DNA of 64,000 bases from Zunongwangia atlantica 22II14-10F7 (GTDB taxonomy: Bacteria > Bacteroidota > Bacteroidia > Flavobacteriales > Flavobacteriaceae). A model generated the notes under the pieces. That model saw only the letters and a list, made by a program, of their open reading frames with translations. It was not told the origin of the DNA and did no database searches. Location: positions 1 to 64,000 of the forward strand of contig NZ_ARYN01000012.1 in assembly GCF_002094855.1 (NCBI RefSeq), given 5' to 3'. Every line of letters begins with the position of its first letter. The first letter of the stretch is position 1. Positions 53,319-63,370 of this stretch are shown here, in pieces. Both the position numbers and the translations under genes were made by a program.

Positions 53319-54081
53319 ACAAAAATTGTGTTAGCGGACTGCTAGCTTCTGCAATCTTAGCTGTTTTGCCAAGTTTTGCGTCATAAGCCATTCGCCCTGA
53401 TTCTACAGCCATTTTAAATGCTTTTGCCATTTGAACAGGGTTTTTAGAGACAGCAATCGCAGTATTTACTAAAACGGCATCTGCCCCAATTTCCATCGCC
53501 CAGGCCGCATGCGATGGCGCTCCAATCCCAGCGTCAACAATTACCGGAACATTGGATTGCTCAATTATAATCTCTAAGAAATCTAAAGTTTTTAAACCTT
53601 TATTGGTTCCAATAGGTGCGCCCAACGGCATCACACATTGCACACCTACATCTTCCAGGCGTTTACACAAAACAGGATCTGCATGAATATAAGGCATCAC
53701 CACAAAACCCAATTTCACCAATTCTTCGCAGGCTTTTAAAGTTTCTACCGCATCTGGTAATAAATATTTAGGATCGGGATGAATTTCGACTTTAACCCAA
53801 TTTGTTCCCAGGGCTTCCCTGGCCATTTGTGCTGCAAAAACAGCTTCCTTTGCGTCCCGAACGCCAGATGTATTAGGCAGTAAACTCAGTTTCTCGTGCG
53901 CAAGACTGGCAATCATTTGGTCTTCTTCATTACCGGCTTCTACTCGTTTTAAAGCTACGGTTACCAGTTCACTTTCTGAAGCTAAAACTGCTTCTCGCAT
54001 TAGTTTTGAATTACTGAATTTCCCTGTTCCCGTAAATAATCGAGAATCGAAGGTTTTATCTGCTATTTTTAGTTTTTCCAT
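53311..54081 (-). CDS. thiG: Thiazole synthase
   Basis: A 256-residue TIM-barrel enzyme joining deoxyxylulose phosphate, dehydroglycine and the ThiS thiocarboxylate into the thiazole phosphate. [20 protein letters not shown] is the N-terminal signature; the Schiff-base Lys is in [37 protein letters not shown] and [13 protein letters not shown] follow. Coupled to thiH. A 215-base gap with no gene separates it from thiE. Confidence 0.96.
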   Translation of the reverse strand: MEKLKIADKTFDSRLFTGTGKFSNSKLMREAVLASESELVTVALKRVEAGNEEDQMIASLAHEKLSLLPNTSGVRDAKEAVFAAQMAREALGTNWVKVEIHPDPKYLLPDAVETLKACEELVKLGFVVMPYIHADPVLCKRLEDVGVQCVMPLGAPIGTNKGLKTLDFLEIIIEQSNVPVIVDAGIGAPSHAAWAMEIGADAVLVNTAIAVSKNPVQMAKAFKMAVESGRMAYDAKLGKTAKIAEASSPLTQFLYE

Positions 54082-54296
54082 TGTTAGGTTTTTAGCTGTC
54101 GGCTTTTGGCTTTCAGCGATTAGCTTTTTGTAAATAAGTATTCTTCATATGTAAAAGATACTAGCTATCGTCATTCCGGACTTTATTCAACATGACGCAC
54201 CAAATAATGCGGGTTAAAATTTTACGAGCAATTTTCGGCAGGCAGGAACCTCAATCATTCAACATTTAGCATTCAAAATAATTTCTCGTCTAGCAT
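54082..54296 (-). other. Gene-free, repeat-laden gap inside the thi operon
   Basis: The gap between thiE and thiG holds degenerate repeat text such as TTTGGCTTTCAGCGATTAGC (54108-54127), a CGTCATTCCGGAC stretch near 54168 and TTCAACATTTAGCATTCAAA near 54258, like text around 59.8-61.6 kb. No open frame crosses it. ThiD commonly occupies this place in related operons. Confidence 0.6.
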
Positions 54297-54971
54297 CTAA
54301 ACGCTTTCAGCAAATCCATCTAAAATCTGCTGAATTTCATTTTCAGGATATTCCGAATGCGTTAGCATCCCAGAAACCGCAATTCCATTTAGTCCGATTC
54401 GACGTAATTCTTCTATATCACTGAGTTGAATTCCACCAATAGCAATTACCGGAACCGTATTTTCCTGTTTTGAATATGCTGCCATCAAATCCTTATAACC
54501 TGAAAATCCAAGAATCGGACTCAGTTTCTTTTTGGTTGAAGTAAATCTCAACGGTCCCAAACCAATATAATCAACTCCATTTTCAAGGTGAGCCACACAA
54601 TGCTGAAGTGTATTTGCTGTTCCGCCAATTAGTTTTTGAGCGCCCAAAATCTCACGAGCTTCTAAAACACTGGTATCTTCCTGCCCCAAATGAACACCAT
54701 CTGCATTACAGGTTTTCGCTACTTTTACGTGATCGTTTATGATCAATTTCGCGCTGAATTTTGAGCATAATTCTCTGGCCAAAATCGCTGTTTTAAGCAC
54801 TTCATTTTGCGACATCTCCTTCATTCGCAACTGTATCCAGTTTCCGCCATATCTTAATACTTTTTCAATATTTTCTAAATGCTGAAATCTATCTTTGCCC
54901 TGCGAGATATATTGAAGGCAGGAAATCTTTTTCTGAAAAACCGACTCTTTTTTATCTAAAAACTGACTCAT
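54297..54971 (-). CDS. thiE: Thiamine-phosphate synthase
   Basis: A 224-residue TIM-barrel enzyme (start MSQFLDKKESVF, within the end of the previous gene). It couples HMP-PP to thiazole phosphate. Conserved pieces: GGNWIQLRMKEM, KLIINDHVKVAKTCNADGVH with LGQED, IGGTANTLQH, and DYIGLGPLRFTSTKKK. These are all needed for catalysis, so this is the working ThiE of the operon. A start far upstream at 55046 would run through the preceding frame and is not likely. Confidence 0.93.
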   Translation of the reverse strand: MSQFLDKKESVFQKKISCLQYISQGKDRFQHLENIEKVLRYGGNWIQLRMKEMSQNEVLKTAILARELCSKFSAKLIINDHVKVAKTCNADGVHLGQEDTSVLEAREILGAQKLIGGTANTLQHCVAHLENGVDYIGLGPLRFTSTKKKLSPILGFSGYKDLMAAYSKQENTVPVIAIGGIQLSDIEELRRIGLNGIAVSGMLTHSEYPENEIQQILDGFAESV

Positions 54972-55548
54972 ATTGCTGCTGAATTTTATTGAAACTTTGC
55001 CCGGGATCTTCGTCCATCCAAACAGCGCCAAGCACAGCGCCACCACTAAACCCCATTTTTCGGATTAGCGGAATTTTTGCTGAATTAATTCCGCCTAGCG
55101 CTATTACTTTTTGCTGAACATCTTGCACCTGGAATAACTTGCCCGCATAATCTGTTTTTGAGATCGAGCTAAAAACCGGACTCAAAAAACAATAGTCGAA
55201 AATCGATGATTTCGAGATCAATTCTTTTTGATGATACGAAGTGCTTATCGTTAAGTTTTCCTGCTTAAAAGATGTCGCATAATCTTCAACAGTTTCTCCC
55301 AGCATCAGCCTGAAAGTTTCAGTAAGATGGATTCCTTTCAAATTAAATTCTTTTGCCAGTTCATGGTGTTGGTGCAACACCATTTTAGATCGATAAACCG
55401 GCTCGAAACTTTGCAACCAATGCTTTAAGTCTTCAAAAGAAGCTTTAGGTTTGCGAATATGAAGCACATCTAAGCCATTGTCTAAAATTGATTTCAGTTG
55501 AGTTTCTTCATTTTCGATAAACCTTTCCGCAGAAATTAATACTAACAT
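54952..55548 (-). CDS. ThiE/TenI-like paralogue
   Basis: A 198-residue TIM-barrel relative of ThiE. It keeps HIRKPKASFEDLKHWLQSF in place of QLR, HQHHELAKEFNLKGIHLTET in place of the NDxxxxA loop, and SPVFSSISKTDYAGKL for the thiazole-phosphate site, but lacks the IGxSxH and DGVHLGQ forms of true synthases. It resembles TenI (thiazole tautomerase) or the first ThiE copy usual in flavobacterial operons. It begins ten bases after thiC and overlaps thiE, so it is coupled to both. Confidence 0.82.
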   Translation of the reverse strand: MLVLISAERFIENEETQLKSILDNGLDVLHIRKPKASFEDLKHWLQSFEPVYRSKMVLHQHHELAKEFNLKGIHLTETFRLMLGETVEDYATSFKQENLTISTSYHQKELISKSSIFDYCFLSPVFSSISKTDYAGKLFQVQDVQQKVIALGGINSAKIPLIRKMGFSGGAVLGAVWMDEDPGQSFNKIQQQYESVFR

Positions 55549-55558
55549 TGTTTGAAAA

Positions 55559-57418
<1,860 letters not shown>

Positions 57419-57460
57419 TTACTGGTTTAGGTTGATTTTTTATTTTTTCTGAAATACGTA

Positions 57461-57664
57461 TCAACCGCCTTGTGTAGCACGAATAACCAGCACATTATTT
57501 CCTTCTTCCAACAGCGTATGTTCCCACTTAGGTTTAGAAATAATCTCGTTGTTAATCGCAATGGCAATCCCTGAAGGCTTGATCCTTAGCTGCTCCAAAA
57601 GTTCATGAAGCTTTACAGGTTCTTTAAAAGAATGAATTTGGTTGTTTACGTTTACAGTTATCAT
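57461..57664 (-). CDS. thiS: Sulfur carrier protein
   Basis: A 67-residue ubiquitin-fold protein with the C-terminal Gly-Gly (VIRATQGG) that is adenylated and thiocarboxylated to give sulfur to thiazole. The activating enzyme ThiF is not in the window. First gene after the TPP riboswitch leader. Confidence 0.94.
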   Translation of the reverse strand: MITVNVNNQIHSFKEPVKLHELLEQLRIKPSGIAIAINNEIISKPKWEHTLLEEGNNVLVIRATQGG

Positions 57665-57854
57665 ATCCTTAGATTTTTAATAGCTGTAAACCAAGGGGAA
57701 TTGTCCCTGAAGAAAAGTGAATAAATCTCGTGGTTTCTCCACGAACCAGGAATCGAATTTTAATTTTTTATTCTGAAAACAAGTCTCTAATTCAGAATAA
57801 CTCTATAGAATTTAGCCTAATATTGGCTAAAATCGATTCAAAGTTTTCGTACTT

Positions 57855-57932
57855 TTTCCTTCGCAGATGCTAATCTGGATCAGGTTCAAAGGGTGTTATC
57901 TCAGCCAAATTTAATTGGCACCCCTAAAGTTT
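57855..57932 (-). ncRNA. TPP riboswitch (THI element)
   Basis: On the minus strand: AGGGGTGCCAATTAAATT, GGCTGAGATAACACCC, TTTGAACCTGATCCAG and ATTAGCATCTGCGAAGGAAA. These are the THI-box parts in the right order, including the CTGAGA pyrimidine pocket and ACCTGATC. It lies just downstream of a promoter and upstream of thiS, so TPP represses the operon. Confidence 0.95.
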
Positions 57933-57939
57933 ACACTTT

Positions 57940-57947
57940 CAAAGTTA
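57940..57947 (-). promoter_or_regulatory. -7 box of the thi operon
   Basis: TAACTTTG on the minus strand fits TAnnTTTG, about eight bases before the aptamer begins, which fits transcription starting at the riboswitch edge. Confidence 0.6.
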
Positions 57948-58011
57948 ACTGAAAATTATCGGGATAAAAAAATGCTGAAGCCTTAATCTTCAAAATTGAT
58001 TACACTTTTAA

Positions 58012-58019
58012 TACCTTTG
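58012..58019 (+). promoter_or_regulatory. Likely -7 box of queD
   Basis: TACCTTTG fits TAnnTTTG. The leader to the ATG at 58118 would be about 90 bases. Confidence 0.5.
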
Positions 58020-58117
58020 CTTCAAAATAATTCCTAAAAATCATGAGTCGATTTTATACAATTTCAGCTTAGATTTTAAGGGAATTAAAATATACACGGT
58101 ACACATAAAATTTCGGT

Positions 58118-58567
58118 ATGGCAAAGATTAGGATCACCAAGCAATTTTCTTTTGAAACAGGACACGCGCTTTACGGCTACGACGGTAAATGTCGCAATGT
58201 TCATGGCCATAGTTATAAACTTAGCGTGACCGTTATTGGAGAGCCTATCACAGATACCGAAAATGTAAAATATGGTATGGTGATCGATTTTGGCGACCTA
58301 AAAAAAATCGTAAAGTCTGAAATTGTAGACCAGTTTGATCATGCTACCGTTTTTAACCAAAACACGCCACACCTGGAGCTTGCTAAAGAATTGCAGGATC
58401 GTGGGCATCATGTAATTTTAGTGGATTATCAACCTACCAGTGAAAATATGGTGATCGATTTTGCTGAAAAAATAAATAAACATTTACCAGATCATATAAA
58501 ACTGCATTCGTTAAAACTTCAGGAAACTGAAACCAGTTTTGCTGAATGGTACGCCAGCGATAACTAA
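58118..58567 (+). CDS. queD: 6-carboxytetrahydropterin synthase (QueD/PTPS)
   Basis: A 149-residue PTPS-fold enzyme that turns dihydroneopterin triphosphate into 6-carboxytetrahydropterin for queuosine, or into a pterin. Zinc ligands are the His of FETGHALYG and the HGH in NVHGHSYKL, with the catalytic Cys in DGKCRNV. The C-terminal Glu is in KLQETETSFAEW. No queC, queE or queF lies near, so a role in queuosine is from the family alone; pterin synthesis is the alternative. Confidence 0.9.
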   Translation: MAKIRITKQFSFETGHALYGYDGKCRNVHGHSYKLSVTVIGEPITDTENVKYGMVIDFGDLKKIVKSEIVDQFDHATVFNQNTPHLELAKELQDRGHHVILVDYQPTSENMVIDFAEKINKHLPDHIKLHSLKLQETETSFAEWYASDN

Positions 58568-58618
58568 GATTATCGATTTTTTGAGTATATTTTTCATTTC
58601 TAAAAGCATCAATTAAAA

Positions 58619-58996
58619 GTGAATCCAACTGTTCTTGCCATTATTCTCGTTGTACTTTTGGGCTCTTATTTTGTGCTCAAGAATTTCAAGAATAGCAAAA
58701 CAGATCATTCGCTGAAGGGAAAGAATATTAGTCAGTTTCAAATCTTAGATGTTCGTACTCCCAAGGAATTTAGGCAGGGACATATTAAAAATGCTATTAA
58801 TTTTCCGCTTAGCGATATCAATTCAGAAAATCTAAAAAAGCTGGATAAAGAGCTTAATTATATTACCTATTGTGCGCATGGATTGCGTAGTATAAAAGCT
58901 AGTAAAATCCTAAAAGAAAATGATTTTAAGGTCACTAATGGCGGCTCGATTAAAGATCTTCAGAAATTAATGGCGTATTCAGAAAAAAGAAACTAA
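58619..58996 (+). CDS. Membrane-anchored rhodanese-like protein
   Basis: A 125-residue protein with an N-terminal membrane anchor (VLAIILVVLLGSYFVL) and one rhodanese domain: LDVRTPKEFRQGHIKNAINFPL, then the active-site loop YCAHGLRS with the catalytic Cys, and NGGSIKDL. The start is a GTG at 58619. Faces the periplasm or cytosol depending on orientation; no export signal beyond the anchor. Sulfur transfer substrate unknown. Confidence 0.85.
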   Translation: MNPTVLAIILVVLLGSYFVLKNFKNSKTDHSLKGKNISQFQILDVRTPKEFRQGHIKNAINFPLSDINSENLKKLDKELNYITYCAHGLRSIKASKILKENDFKVTNGGSIKDLQKLMAYSEKRN

Positions 58997-59045
58997 TCGC
59001 GCTTTGCAAGTTTCTGTTAACTTTGCAAAAGTTAAGCAACGACCA

Positions 59046-59807
59046 ATGACCATTCCCGAAGGAAAAAAAGTATATTTTAGCAGTGATAATCACCTTGGCG
59101 CTCCCACAAAAGAGGCTAGCAACCCCAGAGAAGCGATATTTGTTAAGTGGCTGGATGAGATTAAACACGATGCATCTGCGATCTTTTTACTAGGCGATCT
59201 TTTCGATTTTTGGTTTGAATATAAACATGCCGTTCCAAAAGGCTTTGTTCGAGTGATGGGAAAACTGGCCGAACTTAAAGACAGCGGAATTCCTATTTAC
59301 TTTTTCGTCGGAAATCACGATTTATGGATGGAGAATTATTTTGAAGAAGAACTGAATATTCCCACGTATCGCCGTCCGCAGGAATTCGAATTTAACGGAA
59401 AGAACTTTTTAATTGGTCACGGTGATGGATTAGGTCCCGGAGATCACGGCTATAAGCGCATGAAAAAAGTTTTTACCAATCCTTTTGCAAAATGGCTTTA
59501 CCGATGGCTTCATCCCGATATCGGAATTCCTTTAGCGCAATATTTTTCAGTTAAAAACAAACTCATTTCTGGTGACGAAGATGCAAAGTTTTTAGGTGAA
59601 GACAACGAATGGTTAATCCAGTATTGTAAACGGAAACTAGAAACTAAACATTATGATTTTTTTCTTTTTGGTCACCGCCATTTACCTATGGAAATTAAGC
59701 TGAAAGAAAATTCTAAATACATCAACACCGGCGATTGGATCACACATTATACTTATGCTGAATTTGATGGAAAAGATTTACACTTGAAGAAGTTGAAGGA
59801 GCAGTAG
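59046..59807 (+). CDS. lpxH: UDP-2,3-diacylglucosamine diphosphatase
   Basis: A 253-residue metallophosphatase of lipid A synthesis that makes lipid X from UDP-diacylglucosamine. I start it at MTIPEGKKVYFSSDNHLGAP (ATG 59046); a TTG at 59004 would add 14 residues without support. Metal motifs are SDNHLG, LGDLFDFWFE, FVGNHDLWM, GHGDGLGPGDHGY and FGHRHLP. It is probably the membrane-peripheral LpxH-type enzyme. Confidence 0.93.
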   Translation: MTIPEGKKVYFSSDNHLGAPTKEASNPREAIFVKWLDEIKHDASAIFLLGDLFDFWFEYKHAVPKGFVRVMGKLAELKDSGIPIYFFVGNHDLWMENYFEEELNIPTYRRPQEFEFNGKNFLIGHGDGLGPGDHGYKRMKKVFTNPFAKWLYRWLHPDIGIPLAQYFSVKNKLISGDEDAKFLGEDNEWLIQYCKRKLETKHYDFFLFGHRHLPMEIKLKENSKYINTGDWITHYTYAEFDGKDLHLKKLKEQ

Positions 59808-59826
59808 GCAGTTGCAGTTTACAGTA

Positions 59827-59891
59827 AGCAGTCTCAGTTGGCAGTTTTTAGGAAAAAATTAGCGATGGGCTTTGAGCCATTAGCGTTTAGC
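59827..59891 (+). repeat. 65-bp direct repeat, copy C
   Basis: Starts AGCAGTCTCAGTTGGCAG and ends GAGCCATTAGCGTTTAGC. About 86% identical (56 of 65 positions by eye) to the copy at 60457-60521, so it brackets the small lipoprotein gene at 60015. Confidence 0.8.
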
Positions 59892-60014
59892 GATCAGCTT
59901 TTAACTTGATCAATGTTGGTAAAATTTGTTATCTTTCAATTCAGCTAGCCTAAAAATATTACCTACGCAAAAGCAACCTAAAGTGGATTTCGGTATCTTT
60001 AAAAAAAGATAAAT

Positions 60015-60458
60015 ATGTCCGCTTTAAAATCAGCTTCGCTATTATTTTTTATTTTTCTATTTTCTGGATGTTCCAGTGACGATGCCGAAGTAGTTATTGA
60101 GAACCTGTCTTATGAAATTATTTTTGAGAGCCAGCTAAGCTATTCCAGAGGAGAAAAAATACCTAAACAATATAAGGTTTTTACAGATCGGGAAGACTGG
60201 TTAGACTTTATTCCAACTATTGAAGAGGTAAATCCAGATCGAGCAGAAAACTTAGAAAACATAGATTTCGATTTTACCAATGCGAATTTAATAATTGTAA
60301 TTGGTGAGTTTTATAATTCCTGCTGCACTAAGATCACGATAAATCAGGTTTATAAAAGAAGTGATAATATCATCGTAGATTTTGAAGAAAGCGAACCTGG
60401 AGTTGCAGGTGCTTTGAGTCAGACTTATTTATTAATAAAGACTCAGAAGCAGAATTAG
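60015..60458 (+). CDS. Lipoprotein of unknown function, PrcB-like end
   Basis: A 147-residue protein with a lipoprotein signal (LFSGCSSDD, Cys19). Residues 30-147 include a VFTDREDWLDF helix, DFTNANLIIVIGEFYN, a CC pair (NSCCTKITINQVY), and the closing SQTYLLIKTQKQ. The alternation of two strands and a final YLLI strand resembles the PrcB C-terminal fold, but I am not sure. It is likely exported and held in the outer membrane. Confidence 0.6.
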   Translation: MSALKSASLLFFIFLFSGCSSDDAEVVIENLSYEIIFESQLSYSRGEKIPKQYKVFTDREDWLDFIPTIEEVNPDRAENLENIDFDFTNANLIIVIGEFYNSCCTKITINQVYKRSDNIIVDFEESEPGVAGALSQTYLLIKTQKQN

Positions 60459-60521
60459 CAGTCTTAGTTTGCAGTTTTCAAGAAACAATTTTCAATGGGT
60501 TTTGAGCCATTAGCGTTTAGC
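60457..60521 (+). repeat. 65-bp direct repeat, copy D
   Basis: Second copy of the 59827-59891 repeat; it begins at the last bases of the stop codon of the lipoprotein gene (60456-60458). Confidence 0.8.
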
Positions 60522-60550
60522 TTGAAAGTTTTAAAATTTTAGGTCGAAAC

Positions 60551-60720
60551 TATCAAATCTTGGATATTATTCTTTTGAAATCTGAATTCTGACTAAGATT
60601 CACTTCTCGAGACAATTGCTCCTAAACTCACAATCACTCGAAGTGAAAGGTTTCTCAATTCAAAATTCAACATAAAGCATATAATCTCTAGATTCTAACA
60701 TCTAATTGCAAAGCAGTCTA
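60551..60720 (+). repeat. About 170-bp direct repeat, copy A
   Basis: Matches 61416-61586. The first 100 bases agree at roughly 85-90% by eye, including CACTTCTCGA and ATCACTCGAAGTGA; then both have ATTCAAAATTCAACAT and a run of TCTAACA-like words that ends at a stop codon of a minus-strand gene. Confidence 0.8.
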
Positions 60721-61080
60721 ATTTTTAGATTCGAATTCTAAGTAATAATGAAGTCTCATTTTAAAAATTGTACCTTCTACAAGGTCGCAGATTTCATTTA
60801 ATTCGAAAGCATTTACAGCAAAATCCATTTTTTGAAGAGGAGATTTAAGCAAAATATTACGTTCACAAATCTCTGAACTAACACATCGAGAACAGTTAGG
60901 ATTACGATGTTTAGCAATCTGAATATTTTCTGAAAAGAGTACAACTTCTTCCGGTAGCAAATAGAACCCCATATCTTTAAAAACTAGTTGAACACGGTTT
61001 TCATCGGTATTCGCTATTCCGTTTTTCCATTTAAAAGATATTCCGGTCTCGTTGTGGTAAATAACATCTACATCTTCCAT
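60718..61080 (-). CDS. Small cysteine-containing protein, function unknown
   Basis: A 120-residue cytosolic protein. A CxxCxxxxxC triad lies in the middle (CSRCVSSEIC). The front half alternates strands (GISFKWKNGIANTDENRVQL, GFYLLPEEVVLF) and the end is a helix then RLHYYLEFESKN. The shape (strands, Cys group, FYLL... EEVVLF) faintly recalls flavobacterial DUF6686-like proteins, not certain. The gene lies between two 170-bp direct repeats. Confidence 0.6.
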   Translation of the reverse strand: MEDVDVIYHNETGISFKWKNGIANTDENRVQLVFKDMGFYLLPEEVVLFSENIQIAKHRNPNCSRCVSSEICERNILLKSPLQKMDFAVNAFELNEICDLVEGTIFKMRLHYYLEFESKN

Positions 61081-61586
61081 ACTTCGGTTTTAAGCAGGTT
61101 TCTTTCAAAGATAATAATATTATTTAAAATGAGTCTAAATTAAGAAGAGTTTAGAGTTTACGGTTGACAGTTTACATAGATTTTAGCCATTAGCTTTCAG
61201 CTTTTAGCTATCAGCATGATTTTGACTTTATTTGAGAAAAGAGTTTCCTCTCGACCGGAGCCTCGCCCGGCAGGCAAGCGGAGCGGAGAGATCTTAATTA
61301 TAATATAAGTTCTTGAATAGATTGCTTCACCCGCCTGCCGGCTGGCAGGGTCGAAATGACGACTTTATTAGCTGTAGCTTATCAATCTGAATCGCTAAAA
61401 TTTAAACTTGAAAATATCGAATCTTGGACATTATTCTTTTATAATTCTGAATTCTACTAAGATCCACTTCTCGATACAATTGCTCATAAATTCGCAATCA
61501 CTCGAAGTGACAAGCTTTTGCATTCAAAATTCAACATTAAAGAATCTATATTTTAGACTCTAACAGCGAAGCGATCTAAAATCTAA
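61081..61586. other. Repeat-rich stretch without a gene
   Basis: Non-coding. It begins with AT-rich DNA, then TTAGCTTTCAGCTTTTAGC-like words near 61189-61213, a GC-rich piece with CGCCCGGCAGGCAAGCGG and CCCGCCTGCCGGCTGGCAGG (61264-61350), and the copy B direct repeat from 61416. No reading frame of note. Confidence 0.7.
61416..61586 (+). repeat. About 170-bp direct repeat, copy B
   Basis: Second copy of 60551-60720. It ends next to the stop codon of recJ (minus strand, 61587-61589). Confidence 0.8.
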
Positions 61587-63287
61587 CTACTCCTTGATAT
61601 CCTTAAATCGTAGCTGTAAAGAAACATTTCCGTTCCATTCGTTTTCATCTACAGAATATACAGCACTAAAGCTTTTTTTATCTTTTATAATATCCAATTT
61701 CTCGCCAAGATTAAAGCCAATTACATTAAAAGAAGACTTGTTTTCAAGCTGTGTAACTCGGCACTTTAAATGGGTTTCTTCTTTCCCCACACATTTCCCA
61801 AAACCAGAATCGGTTAAATTTCGAGACATAAAAACGGGAGACATATTTCCAGGGCCAAAAGGAGCAAATTGCTTCAGGATTCGCCAAAATTTAGGTGTGA
61901 TTTCATCTAATTCCAGTTCAGCATCAATACTAATTTCCGGAGTGAGCAATTTCCTGTCGATGGTTTCAGTAACTACTTCTTCAAACTTCCTTTTAAAATT
62001 CTCGTATTCTTCTTCTTTGATCGTTAGGCCCGCTGCATACATGTGCCCGCCAAACTGCTCAATATGATCCTGGCAGGCTTCTAAAGCATTGTAAACATCA
62101 AACCCTTTTACAGATCTTGCCGAAGCTGCCAACTTATCCCCGCTCTTCGTAAAAACTAAAGTCGGGCGATAATAGGTTTCTGTTAATCGGCTGGCCACAA
62201 TGCCAATAACTCCTTTATGCCAATGGTCGGCATAAACAACAGTACTTAACCGTTCCTGCTCTTTTAATTCTTCAATTTGTACTAAAGCTTCAGCAGTAAT
62301 TGATTTATCAGCATCTTTTCGGCTGGCGTTGTGATGTTCAATTTCAGAAGCGAATTGCTGTGCTTGTTCCTCGTTTTCTTCGGTAAGTAACTCAACCGCA
62401 TGCAAACCATGCTTCATTCTTCCAGCGGCATTTATTCTTGGAGCAATAACAAAAACAACATCGGTGATGGTGATGGTTTCTTTTTTAAGCTGACTCAATA
62501 TCGCTTTAAATCCCTGGCGTGGTGCTACATTGATCACATGCAAACCATGATAGGCTAAAATTCGGTTTTCACCGGTAATTGGCACGATATCGGCACCAAT
62601 GGCAGTCGCTACCAAATCTAAATAAGGCAACAAAACTTCAATGGTATCACCTCGTTTTTCAGCCAATGCCTGAATCAATTTAAAACCTACACCGCAACCA
62701 CATAATTCTTTATAAGGATATTCGCAATCTTCCCGTTTTGGATCGAGAACCGCGGCGGCTTCAGGAATAGTAGCGCCCGGGCGGTGGTGATCACAAATCA
62801 CAAAGTCGATTCCTTTTTCTTTCGCATAAGCTACTTTATCGATGGCTTTAATTCCGCAGTCTAAAGCAATGATCAGGCTAATATCATTATCGGCCGCAAA
62901 GTCGATTCCCTGATAAGAAACGCCGTATCCCTCGTTATATCTATCTGGAATATAAGTTGCGACATTTGGATAGCGGGTTTTTAGGTAAGATGACATCAGC
63001 GCCACGCTGGTGGTTCCATCTACATCATAATCACCATAAACCATAATATTTTCTTCTTCAGCCAAGGCCTTTTCGATTCTGGCCACGGCTTTATCCATAT
63101 CTTTCATCAAATATGGATCGTGAAGATCTTTAAGATTAGGCCTAAAAAACTTCTTAGCTTCTTCGAAAGTCGTAATATCACGTTGCGCTAAAAGTTTCGC
63201 AATAGGTTTTTCTACGCCCAAAGATTGCATCAAAGAATTTACAATTTCGGGATCGGGATTTGGTTTAATGGTCCAGCGGATATTCAT
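61587..63287 (-). CDS. recJ: Single-stranded-DNA-specific exonuclease
   Basis: A 566-residue 5'-3' exonuclease for recombination and mismatch repair. DHH domain: MVYGDYDVDGTTSVALM, IIALDCGIKA and VICDHHRPGATIPEAAA, then INAAGRMKHGLHAVELL. The DHHA1 part is KGVIGIVASRLTETYYRPTL, GSARSV-like ASARSVKGFDV and FGGHMYAAGLTI. An OB-like C-terminus follows. Length matches E. coli RecJ. Its 3' end is a repeat copy. Confidence 0.96.
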   Translation of the reverse strand: MNIRWTIKPNPDPEIVNSLMQSLGVEKPIAKLLAQRDITTFEEAKKFFRPNLKDLHDPYLMKDMDKAVARIEKALAEEENIMVYGDYDVDGTTSVALMSSYLKTRYPNVATYIPDRYNEGYGVSYQGIDFAADNDISLIIALDCGIKAIDKVAYAKEKGIDFVICDHHRPGATIPEAAAVLDPKREDCEYPYKELCGCGVGFKLIQALAEKRGDTIEVLLPYLDLVATAIGADIVPITGENRILAYHGLHVINVAPRQGFKAILSQLKKETITITDVVFVIAPRINAAGRMKHGLHAVELLTEENEEQAQQFASEIEHHNASRKDADKSITAEALVQIEELKEQERLSTVVYADHWHKGVIGIVASRLTETYYRPTLVFTKSGDKLAASARSVKGFDVYNALEACQDHIEQFGGHMYAAGLTIKEEEYENFKRKFEEVVTETIDRKLLTPEISIDAELELDEITPKFWRILKQFAPFGPGNMSPVFMSRNLTDSGFGKCVGKEETHLKCRVTQLENKSSFNVIGFNLGEKLDIIKDKKSFSAVYSVDENEWNGNVSLQLRFKDIKE

Positions 63288-63370
63288 CTACATTTATCTT
63301 CTTTACACACAAAAATTACCTGAAAAGTTCGATAATTCAGGAAATACTATCGACTTAAATTACAAAGAAA

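Larger units (their letters stand above)
57665..58117. other. Divergent leader region between thiS and queD
   Basis: No gene. On the minus strand it has the TPP aptamer (57855-57932), then about 190 leader bases with three hairpins: 57811-57831, 57768-57800 and TCGTGG-N5-CCACGA at 57728-57744. These may form the expression platform. Outside the aptamer, minus-strand TAACTTTG at 57940-57947 and plus-strand TACCTTTG at 58012-58019 are the two divergent -7 boxes. Confidence 0.75.

Noticed and set aside
61594..62067. A 157-codon plus-strand frame inside recJ
   Set aside because: Antisense to conserved RecJ domains; the Ser/Phe-rich product is typical of a shadow frame.
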